Assembly (NCBI GenBank): GCA_032358165.1
Contig: JAALGY010000032.1
Span: 3,100,001 to 3,164,000 of the forward strand
Direction of reading: 5' to 3'
DNA length: 64,000 nucleotides
From: Diplosphaera chodatii
Lineage: Eukaryota > Chlorophyta > Trebouxiophyceae > Prasiolales > Stichococcaceae
Under the pieces are notes generated by a model. That model saw nothing but the letters and a program-made list of their open reading frames with translations. It had not been told where the DNA came from and did not search any database. The position numbers and the translations under genes are program-made. Shown here in pieces: positions 1 through 11,546 of this stretch. Position 1 is the stretch's first letter. The number at the start of each line of letters is the position of its first letter.

Positions 1-181
1 GCTCCAGCTGCTGCCATGTGTGCTGTTCGCATAGCTGGTGGACCCCAGGTGCAAGCATCCGGCTGCGAAGGCTCTGCCTGCTGGCTGCTCGGATGCAGCT
101 GACGAACAGGAGCGCGCTGCATGTGTTGGCGCCGCCGGTACCCCATGCGATAACTGCAGTATGCATGGTGGAGCCAGCAGA

Positions 182-933
182 TCAGCAGTGACATGCTGTT
201 GGCTGGCGCAAGATGTGTAGCACATACAGCAGAGCGGGTTGGCAACAGAGCAGACTCAACTGGTCATCAATGTCGAGGCGTGCTGCCTGATTGCCACGGC
301 GCACAGCAGAGCCTGAGCAGGGCATAGCCGCTCCTGAGTGCAGGCCACACTCTGGGAACCATGGGGGCGGCGGCGGCAAAGGGCGCTTGGGGATGATGCC
401 CCCCGGCAGCATGCCGCCGCTGGGCTTCTGCAGCTTGGGGTCTCCCACATCTCCAGGCTGAGCTCGCTTTGCTGCACGCTGAGGCGGCGGCAGCTCAGAT
501 TGCCTCTTACCCACAGTGATGGTATAGAGGCAACCCTGATGTCTGGCTGCTGGCTTCACTTGTGCCGACGATGCTACTGGGTGGGGCATGTGTGGCGGCT
601 GGGCCTCTGCTGGACCGTGTGAATTGTCAGAGTCAACGCTGCTGCTGGACGAAGTGCCGTGTTGCGACGGGAGGCTTCTGCCACCAGAGGCGCCAGTAGT
701 GCAGTTGGTGGGCTGATAAGACTCGTCTGAGCTTGTCAACTGGCCGCTGGCATCTGACACAACATCGTACAACGAATTTCGCGACGCCTCCACCAGCCAG
801 CTGTTGACGGTGCTGTCCATGCTAGCTGCCGGCGTCGCTATGTTGTGACAAGTCTGCAGCTTTGAGTCAGGTAGCTGCTGTGGGTCTGGTTGACCATGCA
901 GTTTCACCACCGATGTATTATTCTGAAGACCAG
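182..933 (-). CDS. Possible exon of an unrecognised disordered protein, gene incomplete in window
   Basis: An open minus-strand stretch of about 240 codons begins right after a plausible splice acceptor (CTTCAG, reverse complement near 934). Its composition looks like real protein rather than noise: a Ser/Asp-rich run, a six-proline run followed by WFPECG, and a basic segment. No start codon or domain is recognisable. It could be the last exons of the large paralogue just upstream (which otherwise appears to stop at 1492), or an internal exon of another minus-strand gene that continues past the left edge. I favour neither strongly. No function can be inferred. Confidence 0.3.
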
Positions 934-1491
934 CGCTTGCACAGTTTCGAGGTCGGTCCAGTCGAGCATATGCATGCTAGCATATCGGAATAAGCCCTCG
1001 TTCGGTGTACGTACCGGACTACATATGCAAGAAAATGCACTGGCTCATGCGGTATTGTGGTTTACTGTGTGGTTTATTCGGTAGGTGCCAGCAGCAGGGA
1101 GCAATGATGACGAGACATCTCATGCCTCCTTCTTATGCAGTCACCCTGGTGTATGTGACGACGGAAACCAACCATACTACTACTTCTAGACCCAAGCAAT
1201 GGCATACCGGGTTGATAAGCTGACGCGGCTGCCAGCAAGATAACGAGCAAAGACAAAACCACAGGCAGCTCTTCTTGCCATCCCAAATCGCAATGATGGC
1301 GCAGTCATGCACGGGCAAGCATGTACCACAATCCACACCCATTGCATACATTGAAAGGGATGGACCATGGTGAATATTCACTTGGCATGGATGAGCAGTG
1401 TTGTCAGGCAATAGCCTGCCCAAACAGGAGGCTGTTCCAGTATTCTGACGCACAGGGTTAGGGGTAGCTGCGTGGCGGTGCATGACCCTTG
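934..1491. other. Gap without a recognised gene
   Basis: Between the stop codon at 1492 and the possible exon below 934 I see only short open frames without domain signal. It may be intron, or 3' untranslated and intergenic sequence. Confidence 0.4.
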
Positions 1492-4400
1492 CTACAAAGC
1501 GAGCTGTCGCATGGGCGACCCTTCTGCGACTTGCAGCGCTTCCAGGGGTTCGTCCTGCACATGCATGGCGCAAAGGCGTTCAAGTTCACCGCACGTTCCC
1601 ATGATTTCTGCATCTGCTACAACAGCTGACGCATGGAACTTCAAGTGTGTATCTCTGATGCAGCATGCAGGCGCTGGCCAGGCACCGCCCTGAGCAGCAT
1701 TACGCCATATGCGCTTTCGCGTGCACAGGCCCCATGTCAGTGCTGTGAGTGAGGGAGCAGGAGGGCGCAAATGCTGCGCACTTGTATAAGCCCCTGGGCG
1801 GTGGCCTGGGCTCGATGACGATGTCCCCAGTGTGTTCGTCAGTCCAGATACTTGCATGCTCCTCAAGGTCTACCCGCAGTTTCTTTACGAAGACCTCCTC
1901 CTGTGCAGATACGGAGGTTGGACGGTGGATGTGTTCCTCCAGTGCTGGACTAGGTGGCACAGCTGCCAGATGACCTGCTGACAGCTGCAATGCAGGACGA
2001 AATCAGATGTCATCAACACACTCATTTGCCGCGCTCACCGTAGTCTCCGCCGATAGCAAATGCGACACAGCACTCATGACAGCCGAGGCCTCACACCGAC
2101 GCTTGCCGTATGGTGGTAGGCCCTGCATGGTCGATAATAAACGTGAGATCGTGAAGCTACAACGGTAGTGGCTGCTTGCGCACATGACTGGCACTGTGAG
2201 GTGGACCAACCATGTTGTCCTGCGCTGCTGGAAGCGTCCGCAACCTTGCCTTGCATCAGCAAACTCAACCCACCGCGAGGTCTTGCTGAAGGGGCTTGAC
2301 CAAGAAGTCGAGCACCGCCCGCTTGACTGTGATGATGCGAACTGCGTCTGGCATGATCCGTGTCACCCAGTTGTCAGACTTCACTTGGAACAGCCGCTGG
2401 CGTGCCGTCGAACTCTTCAAGAGCGCTGTCAAGCCTGCACATGCAGCACACAAGCATAGCGAGTCTACGCCACTTGCCACGTTCTGTGAGAGATTGCCCT
2501 GGCACAGGCCTTTGGAGGGGACAAACAGGGAGTTTCCATGCAGTTAGCTGTCAATAAGAGGGCAACAGACTCAAAAGACGCTGCTTTGTGCGCACCTCCG
2601 CGCGAGTCCGGTAGGCAGGGGCTGTCCAGGAACTTGTGGAGCATGTCCTTCAGCAGTTTTTGCTCCGGCTCCAGGATGTGTATTGCCCGCCACTGTCCAT
2701 GCTGCATGCCAAATCTGAGATGTGATGGACTGATCACAATGTACGAACGCATTCTATGTGCAGGAAAGGATGCACGGCAAACTGTGCTTCGTGCCAACCA
2801 CCTGCAGATCCGCCACAAGCGCTTCCTCCAACTCTAGAAGCAGGTTGCGAAATGGCGGCGGCACGTCCCGGCAGTCAGGCGGCACATACACACTTCGCCC
2901 GTGACTGCTGAACGAGCTGGCACGGCGGCTGCTGCCACACTTGCTTCTGTTGCTGCTGCTGCTGGGCGGCCGACCTGCCTCTGCAGCTGGGGACTGGCCA
3001 CTGCTGCTGCGCATGAGTCTGCGGCTGCTGCTACTGTCAGGCTGACTGGCCTTGTCAGCAGGGGCGTGAGGTGCTGCTGCAGGCTCGCTCGGCAGCAGCC
3101 GTGACCGTGGCTGCACAGGCGCTGCTGCTGACTCCCTCGCCCTGGCTCTCCGCGGCGGCTGCAGAGGCTCGGCTGCTGGCTCTTTGTCCCCGACTTTTGA
3201 TGGCGGCTCTGGCGGCGCTGTTGTTGACTCCTTCAAGCTCGGTTCTAATGGCGACTGCGGCTCTGCAGCCGCTGGCACCTTTACCTTCGGCAGAAGCGGC
3301 GGCGGCGGCAGCTCCAAAGGCGCAACCTGCATGGCTGCTGCTGTCACCTTCAACCCGAGTGTTGACACCGGCTGCAGCTGCGTTGCAGCGGGCGCATGAA
3401 GTGAAGCCGGCGACAGCTCTCCAGCTGCTGCCTGGCTGCTGTGCTGTTCAAGCGGCTTGTCTGCCGTCTGCTGCTGTGTCCACGGCAGGTTCACCCTCGG
3501 TTTCGGCAACAGCTGCAGCGTTTCTGCTGTGGGCACTTTGGGCATTGGCGACGACGGTCCAGCAGCTGCCGCCTGGCTGCTGTGCCCAGCACCCTGCTGC
3601 TCTGTGTCGTGCTGCTGGTCCCGTCGTTGCACGCTCGACCCCAACGGCAGCTGCTCCCCCCCTGCTGCGTGCGCTTGAGTCAGGAAGGACGACTGCTGCG
3701 CAGCTGGCACCTGGCTGCAGAGCACAGCATCAGTCTGCGCCTCTGGAGTTGGTCGCTGGTCCCATCCTCTCCTTCTGAAGACTGGTTGTTGAGCATCGAT
3801 GGCTGCTGATGTTTCTGCATGGCGGGGCTCCATGCCGCGGGCCTCACGCCTGCTGCCGGCTGACTTCAGCCTGCGTTGCCTTGTGCTGCTGTCTAAACGG
3901 CTGCTGTCTTGCCGGCTGCTAGGTGCGGGCAGCTTCTGCTCTGCAGCCAAGGCCGGCGCGTCGGCAGAGCTGTGTGGCAGGTTGGCTACCATCCCATGGT
4001 CCAGGTAGGATGTTGGATACCACCCGCCGCATTCTGCTGCGACATCCACTGGCAGCGGCGGAGGTGATGGCGGCAGTGGCGGCGGCGGCGACTGCGGAGG
4101 CGGCGGCGGCAGCGACACAAGTACAGAGCGCTGCAGCTCTCCCACGGAAGGATCTGCCGCGAGGCGTGGGACTGCTGCAGCTGACGTAGCAGTGAGCTGG
4201 GCCGCACACACCACAGCTGATGCAGAAGCCATCTCCTCCCCCTTGACTGGTGGTAGCTGCACCTCCGCTGCTGCATGCGGCTGGGGCGCTGATGGTGGCT
4301 GCATCACAGCTGTCGCCCGACTGATGTGCCCCGCATCAGGCGCCCCTGGCATTCGTCGGTGATCCCACCGTCTCCTCTTGGGAAGCGCTTGCTGATCACT

Positions 4401-7400
4401 CATGGCTGCTGTTTCGTCGCCATGGCCTGGCTCCATGCTGCCAGCTGACGTACGCCTGCTGTCAGAACGGCTGCGGTGCCTTCTGTGCCGGCGCCGTCTG
4501 TTGCTGTCCGAGCGGCTCCTGTGCCGCCGCCGGCTGCTGCTGTCCGAGCGGCTCCTATGCCGCCGCCGGCTGCTGTGGCTGGGGATTGGCTCCTCCACCC
4601 CAGGGTCGGGCGCATCGGCTGGGCTGCTGGGAGGCAGGGCTGCCGCCGCCTTTTGGTTCCCTGTCGGCGCCGCCATCCCGGCGCTGCCTGCTGCCACAGC
4701 CAGCACGTCGCTGGTGTAACCAGCTGCGAGGGCACCGATGTGCTGTGGCTGCTCCTGCTGGGGCGGTGGCAGCAGCAAGGAAGGCGGCGACGGTGCTGGC
4801 GAGGGTGGCGGTGATGGCGGCGACTGTGGTGGCATAACCTCAGGGCTGGGGCACCGAAGCATTTCCCCAGGCTTGCCCGCTGCCAGACACGGGACTGCAA
4901 CAGGACCCGCAACAGTAGGCGGTGCTGGATCCACCGCACTCGCTGCAGGTGTGACTGCAACACCGTCGGCGGCGGGCTGGCTTGCAGCACCAGCAGCTGC
5001 GGCGCCAACGTCCGGGGCGGACGCAGCGGGCGCGGGGTCAGCGTCTGCAGCAGGCGGCGGTGCCGCCGCGAAGGTGCTGCTGAAAGGGGTGCCGCTGCGG
5101 GCGGGGGCGTCATCCGCGGCAGGCGTCGCCTCCACCACCAGCAGCCCAATTAGGCAGCGCCGCTTGTGCTCGGCCAGCTGCGCCTCCAGCAGGGCCTGCT
5201 GGCCCTGCACGGCAGGTAGAATCCAATCAGTCCTGTTACTCACGCTGATTGGCAGACTGCGTTTGCACATGCACAATTATGAAGCAAGAGCATACCTGGG
5301 GCAGAAGGGCCCTGGCGCTGCTGGCGACCTCCGAATCCTCCGGCAGAAGCAGGAGCCGGAGGCAGGTCACCACACCGTCCACTGACACGCAGAAGCGCAC
5401 CGATGCTGCACGCTTCGTGCCCTTCTTCCTGAAGCAGCAACCACCCAGCAATTCAGGTGAGCAGCAATTCAAGCGCTCTTGTCGTTGTGAGTACAGGCAA
5501 GGCTAGCGCCCAGCGGTTGAGGAAAACCTTCTGCACAGTTGCAGTGTAGCACGCATGCACTGCACAACTCGTCCATGTTCATAGTGCCGTTCTGTCTGCG
5601 GTCCCTGAGCCTCAGCAGCAGACAAACCTGAGCGGGCTCGTGAGCCGGACCCAGCGCTTGGTGGCTGCAAAGGCCCGCTGCGCCGGCGTCAGCGCCTTGG
5701 ACGCGCCGGCGCCTGCTGCATCCGCGCTGCCCTCGGCTGCAGCCACCACCAGCACGTGCCCATCCCAGCCGCTGCGGACTGCCTGCCAGGCGCCTGCACA
5801 AGACACAGCACATGGTTGCTAGACTTTTTGGCTGCACATGAACCCTGTTTCTGAGGCGCAGTACCCTTGACTTGCACAGGCTTCAGGAAGCACGAGCCCT
5901 TCAAGGGTGCAATTTTCAGGAACCTTGTTGCCTCACCTGGGCTGCTGATGTCCACGAGGGTGCTGATGGTCAGCCCCATCTGATGCGCCAGGCCGCAATC
6001 GCCTTGGTACACCTCCAGGCCGAACCCCAGGCAGCCAAAACGCTCGCCCGTCAGCTCGCAGCCTGCAGTGCGAAGGTTGCATGGGACGACTGGCTCGGGG
6101 TGGGGTAGATGCTATTCAGAATTACCTGCTGATCGGCAAAGCGTCATGCTTGCTCAAAACAAGGTCTGACTTTCAGCATGACCAGGCACGACCCAAGTTC
6201 CCTTGCAGGGTTACTCGACATGCTCAACATCCTCTCTTTTAAGCACCTGCATGGTAGTCCCATGCTGCTGCAGCGCGGGCTGTTGCTGCGCCGCCCCACC
6301 GCCACATGTCGGCAGCCATGGTCTCGGTCTGCTGCGATGACAGCTGCCAGTGGAGTAGGTGCTGTGACGGAGGCTCCCCTTCAACAGCCCCGTCAGGTGG
6401 CCAGACCTGTCACATGTGCACACTATCGCTGATGTGCACAGACACAACGTGCATCACGATATGCGACAGTTATCACCACAACGACTTGCACATTCCAGCA
6501 CCGTAAAGAAGGGTGCTGCAGCGAAGATCGACATCCTGCTGCTTCTATGCAACGACTGCCATTCACTGACCTGAAGCGGGACAGTGGCCGCCTCGTCATG
6601 CACGACATGGCCCATCTCCCAGAGGTAATCCTCGGTGTACTCGTCCCAAGGCGCTCCTGTACCAGGCGCTGCTGCCAATGCCTCACCTGCACAGCAGCAA
6701 ACGCTGGTTGCAAAGCAGCATTCGTCATGCGACAAGTTGGTGACCCAGTGATATGCGAATTCTTGTGGTCAAGCAGAAATTGAAGGAATCACCTGATGGA
6801 AACTTCAGGTCCGGCAGGTGAGGTAGGGTGGCCTGATCGGCACCAGAATCTGGCAATGCGGGTGCCTCTGCAAGAGTGGATGGCTGAGCAGCAGATGGCG
6901 ATGCTGCTGCTGCAGCTGCCTCAGCGGCTGCCGGGAGCTCTGGCTCTGCCTCAGGTGCGGGAGCTGCAGTTGGTGGCGGCAAAGCCCGCGGCTGAGCTGC
7001 AGCTGAGTCCCCGCCTGCAAGGGAGGCCTGTGCCGGGGCAGGCTGTGCCGGGACGGGCGGCGCTGCAGATGCTGCTGCTGTTGGGGACCCCACGTCCTGC
7101 GCGGGGCCCTCTGCTGGCGCCAGCGGCGCCGGCACCGACGCAGCGCGGCCAGCAGAAGCTGCAGCGTCTTTGGGGTGGCTGGTGGCAGTCTGCGCGATGC
7201 TGGCCGGCGTGTCCTGGCCTGCTGAATCTGCCGACTGCACGACGACAGTAGTGTCGGCCACAATGCTGGCGGACTGAGCAGCGCTGGCACTGTTCCGGAG
7301 CCCACTGGCGCCACTGCTGCGGTGGCTGTCCGCCCCCGCGGCTTCGGCGGCTGGCAGCGACTGCTTCTGCACCGCATCGCTGCCTGGGGACTGGCGGCTG

Positions 7401-10400
7401 CGGCGCCTGCTGGCGCTCCCTGGGCGTTGCAAACGCTTCCCATCCTCGGCCGCAGGGCTGCGGCTGCGGCTGCGAACATCAGGCCGGCTGCGTCTGCGGC
7501 TCCTGCTGCCACGCCGCCTGCCGCCGCTGCGGTCTCTGCTGCGGCTGCGGCTGCCGCTGCGACGGCGACCATGCCGCCTGCTCCTGTGCCTGTCTGCTGG
7601 ACTGCGGCCACGGCTGCGGCTGCGCTCGGCCCGCCGCCGGCTGCGCGGAGAGCTGGCGCGCCTGCTGCGCTTGAGGGGCGGGCTCCTGGACGGCGGGCTC
7701 TGCGGGCGGCGTGGCACTGGCGACTGCTGTCGGTCGTCTAGGGGTGGCTGCCCAACGTCCCTGCCAGGCGGCGCACCAAGGGGAGCAGTGGAACCCAATC
7801 CCCTACTGCATAGACAAGTGCCGTCCCAGTTGTTCGTGACAAGCAGTTCTGCCTCGGTCAAGTCCAAGGGTGGCAGAGGCAACGAAAAAGCCAGGTGCGT
7901 TCACCTGTCGGTGGCGGACGCTCTGCCGTTGACCTTGGCGAAGCAGTCCTGCAGCACGAACTCCTTGTCGACAACCCACCGCACCGCGTCCAGCTGGGCA
8001 CGCTTGTCCACCTCAGCAGCCCTGCCAACAGCCACATGCAGAGACTGCGCCTTTACTCCGTCGCACACCTGCTCGCACGCCGATGTGCAGCACATCGTCC
8101 CACCACAGACAACGTATTGGGGGCTTCCTGCTTAGCCATGCTATTTGGGTGGTCATTATCCATCTGCCCGACGAACAGTCCAACAGAAGTGCTACCACTC
8201 AGGCATGGCGTTGCGGCTCACCCGAGCCAGGTGCGCCCCATGGCCAGCTTGGTGGCAACGTGTGCGGCCTGGCGCATCGTTGGTGGCAGCCAGCCGCCGC
8301 TGGCGGCACGTGCCTGAAGGCCCGCAACCTGAGCCGCGCTCAGCAATGCCACCTCGCACATGTTGCTGTGCGGCGCCTCCAGCTGCATGTGGCTCTGCAG
8401 CCGCAACCGGGACTTTGGCGTGACATCTCCGTCTTTGTGGCACATGCAGACGGCAATGGCATGCTTGTGCACCCAAAGCATGCACAACCAGCTGCAGTGT
8501 TGTGATGCAGGTGCGGGACACCAGGCAATGTGCCGGAGACGATGCATCGTCCCCCCAGGGCGTCACCTCGGTGCTGTGCGTGAGGCGCTGCTGTCCATCT
8601 GCCAGCACGCTGGTGAGCGGCAGCAGGGATGTGGCATCCAGGGCCGCAGCCACAAACGCGCCGTCCAGAAGGCTTTGCCCACCTGTGACACAACAAGGCA
8701 ACCAGATCCAGCACCATGCGCTGCGAGCACTTGCAAGCAGTAAGCAGTACACCCGGCATGCTGCACCAGCCAGACCGTCAGGCATCTAGCATGCAAGCAC
8801 AGTGGCCAGCACACCAGCTTGCAGCTGCAGCTCCAGAGGCCACAGCCTGCTGAAGTCCGCACGGCACAGGTACAGCGGCTGCAGTGCGGCTGGGGTCAGC
8901 TCCATTGGTGTCACAGCTGCCATTGGGTCCTCCACCTACACGCAGAAGCAGCAGCTCCGTGAAGGCTACGCTTGTCGATGACCACTGCGCCTGCCTGGAC
9001 CTGAGTGCTGGTCGCTGTGCACATGCCGCCCAACGAGGCGACCAGTCTGATCGACTCATGCACCAGCTCTGCAGCAGAAGGTCAGATTGCAGGCTCACCC
9101 AGCGGCACGATGCATCACGAATCACGGAGGCCGGCGGGCCTGCCTGCTTCACGGCCACCAGCGCTGCGGCTGTGAGCTGTGCAAAGGCGACGGCAGGCGT
9201 GCGTTTCGCTGTTGACACTGGGACTGGCTGCACGTGCACATCTGCTGCAGGCTGCTGCGTGGGCCGCTGGCTGAGGCCCGCTGCATGTGACAGCATGGGC
9301 CGCGGTGGTGGGGCAGCCCGCAGGCTGATGTGGCCAAACGCTGATGGCGCTGGAGCTGGGCACGGCAGCTGACCGGCCGGCAGTGGTTGCTGGGCTGCAG
9401 GTTGCCCTTGTGGGTGCTGAACCTGCGCGGGCTGTGCAAGGGCTGGCAGCTGGTAGCTGTACTGGGGCGGCCCAAGCCCTTGCTTCACTGCCGGGGCTGC
9501 AGACGCGGGAGTGTATGGGACGCCCACAGCGCCCAGGCTGTCCCGCCGCTGCTGCTGCTGCTGCCAGCCATGGTCGGGACTCCAGGGCTTGCTAGGGGGC
9601 AGGCCGCGCGAGGTTCCCAGGCGCGGATCCGACGGCTGCCGTGTCACTGCTGCCAGCTGTGCCTGCCGCTGCGGGTGCTGCGAGGTCTGAAAGGGTGACG
9701 AGGCAGGCATGCGAGCGCTGGTCGGAGTGCTGGACAGGGGCGACGCGGCCTGCGGCGGCAGATCATCCAGCGCCCTGCCGCTGATGTAGGCCTGCTCGTC
9801 GAGGCACCACGCGGGGAGGGGCCCGTCGGCGTGCGCCGGCGGCGTGGGCGGTGGTTGCGTGGGCGCCGCGCCACCGCTGCTACTGTTGCCGGCGGGCTCC
9901 GTGCTGAGTCGCCGCAGCTGCTGCCCTGCCGACGCACTGGGTTGCTGTTCCCCGCTGTCGCCTCGCAACAGCCTTGCTATCACAGCCTTTGATGCAGCGA
10001 GATCTGCGGCTGACGTGCCGGCTGGCCGCTGCTTTTGCTTTGATGGCGAGGGCTTTGGCGCTGGTTTGATTCCAGCTGGAATTGCGGCAGTAGTGGCTGC
10101 TGTTCGTGCTTTCGGGCCCACAGCAAGCTGAAACAGCTTGCGCTGGCCTGCAGCAATGCTGGCGGTGGGTGCTGTCGTGTCTGGGATGGGCTGCGGCCTG
10201 GCACTGCCATCCGAATGACCATCAGCACTGACTTCGGCCCCAGTCTTGCGCGCCTTGCCTGCTGGTGAACCTGCGCTTTTGCTGGACGCCTTGCCTGGTG
10301 ATGGCATCGGGGGCTGCAGCGTCCCTGCCAGAGTGAGCTTCGCCGCTCTCTGCATTGCTGGGCTCGGCAGGCTGCACAGGCGGCTGGGCAGGAGTGCTTG

Positions 10401-10704
10401 TGGGCTGCGACGATGCGGCTGCTCCGCCTTTCTTCTTCGCTGGCCCCGGCTTTCCCCGCTTCTCGGGCGGCCCGAGCTCCGTGTGAGCCTCTGCTGTGGG
10501 GCTAGGCTCTGCTGCGGGCGGCGGCGGGCCACGCTTGCGCCGGGGCAGGCGGTCAGACAGCGGGCGGTTGTCCTCCTGCCCACTGTCTTCCAGTGACTCT
10601 GAAGGGGCTGCTTGCGGCGATGCCGGCGTCGTCGCTGCCGTCTCGCCTGGCGCCAGCTTGCTGAGCCGCCGCAATTTCTTGGCCCTACCTGGCGGCCCTG
10701 GCAT
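1492..10704 (-). CDS. Large SR-rich protein, tandem paralogue 2 (no PHD fingers)
   Basis: A multi-exon gene read from an ATG at 10704 to a TAG at 1494-1492. Blocks in order: basic/Pro/Ala-rich linker (10.7-9.0 kb); LWPLE block (8.9 kb); GGQSLL block (8.6 kb); block at 8.2-8.4 kb; block at 7.9-8.06 kb; Arg-Ser-rich tract (7.7-7.4 kb); PDL motif at 6.8 kb; a YTEDYLW exon (6.6 kb); exons at 6.0, 5.7 (GWDG) and 5.35 kb; a large Pro/Ser/Arg exon (5.2-2.8 kb); then C-terminal exons at 2.6, 2.3, 1.85 and 1.6 kb. Each block has a counterpart in the same order in the neighbouring gene ending near 11.5 kb, so these are tandem paralogues. SR repeats suggest a nuclear or RNA-processing setting, which is inference. 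Odd points: an in-frame TAG at 8788-8786, a frame change near 10.3 kb, and no PHD fingers. A damaged or partial copy is possible. The last exon and stop are uncertain. Confidence 0.7.
3640..4850 (-). repeat. Internal duplication inside the large exon of paralogue 2
   Basis: Two successive modules of the encoded protein follow the same plan: a Pro-Ser-rich run, a small Ala/Gly segment containing SSADAP or SPADAP, a basic Ser/Arg tract, then SMEPGH..ET.A...QQ...RRRWD (module 1, about 4.44-4.25 kb at its end) or GMEPRH.ETSAA..QQ...RRGWD (module 2, about 3.84-3.64 kb at its end), closing with E.QLP. Identity is partial, so the duplication is old or the sequence evolves quickly. The neighbouring paralogue does not obviously show it. 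Confidence 0.55.
4450..4580 (-). repeat. Short tandem repeat encoding Arg/Ser units
   Basis: Repeated units of about 33-36 bases (plus-strand core TGTCCGAGCGGCTCCT, at 4501-4533 and again at 4534-4569, with a diverged flanking copy) encode consecutive RRRHRSRSDS motifs within paralogue 2. This is a minisatellite-like expansion of an SR tract. Confidence 0.7.
8786..8788 (-). other. In-frame TAG inside a conserved block of paralogue 2
   Basis: The frame reading CRADFSRLWPLELQLQ continues to VLAC, meets TAG, then continues MPDGLAGAACRVY in the same frame. The other paralogue reads SRDALSKLWPLEEKLQ ... SGLAARAFHV through the same place without a stop. A candidate intron of about 54 bases (8814-8761, GTGTGC to TGCAG) would remove the TAG and keep the frame, but would also remove part of the conserved block. 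Confidence 0.6.
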
Positions 10705-11546
10705 CGTCAGGCAGGTGGCGCGCGACACAGTGGCCGCCTAACCGCCTGCATCATGCTCAGCTGGCAGCAAGCTGGCGCAAAGCTGTTCATTGGTGGCGCC
10801 GGTAGTGCTATAGCAGGTGAGCGGCCATTTGGCGGCAGCTGTGTACCAAACCTGAGCAGCAGTGTGAGTCAGTGTGTGATGCCACAGGTTGATCGGCTTG
10901 CGGTGTAGTCCTGATGCAGAAGCGTTGCCACTGCTGGCGTGGGCAAGTTGCACTTGCCTGTATGCCTCGAAACTGAGCGAGACGACGGTGGGGTTCATTG
11001 GCATCCCCAGCGCCCAGCGCCGCATCGTGCGGAAAGCGACTCCAGCAGGCTCATCATCCCTAGCCTTCAGTCACAAGATGATAGCTGATGAAGGCAATCC
11101 ACGTGTATGGACGCCTGGACAATCAATAGGTCACAGTCTGCATCATGGTTCAGGGCGCATCAAACAGCAGCACAGGCATCAAGGCTATGCTCACAAGCGT
11201 CGAAGCATCCTTGAATGGCAACGTTACGTGCACGCACGCGGCCGTGCTCGCTGAATATATATCACACTTGCGTGCACATGCACGATCAAGCCAAGTGGAG
11301 ATCCTTGGTCAGACAAGATGAAGGTTCACAATCGTGATTACACGAATCCAACCATGGTTCATTCAGCTCTCTGAAAGCACGCAGCGCCGCAAATGTTTGC
11401 AAACCCAGGCAAGCCCTTGCCTACAGTACAGACTATGCTGAGGCTACCGATGTCTACATGGTCAAGCTCCCCTCTGTCACAGATAGATCACGCCGTCCAA
11501 CACAAGCTTGACCATGCATCGGCAAGCCACTAACCGCCGTCTGAAA
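10705..11546. other. Spacer between the two large paralogues
   Basis: About 840 bases with no supported coding exon. I looked for PHD-type Cys/His exons upstream of paralogue 2 and found none. It probably holds the 3' end of paralogue 1 and the promoter of paralogue 2. Confidence 0.5.

Noticed and set aside
4400..5385. Long alternative frames on both strands across the large exon of paralogue 2
   Set aside because: They are shadows of repetitive RS/Pro-rich coding sequence; only the chosen frame matches the neighbouring paralogue at both ends.
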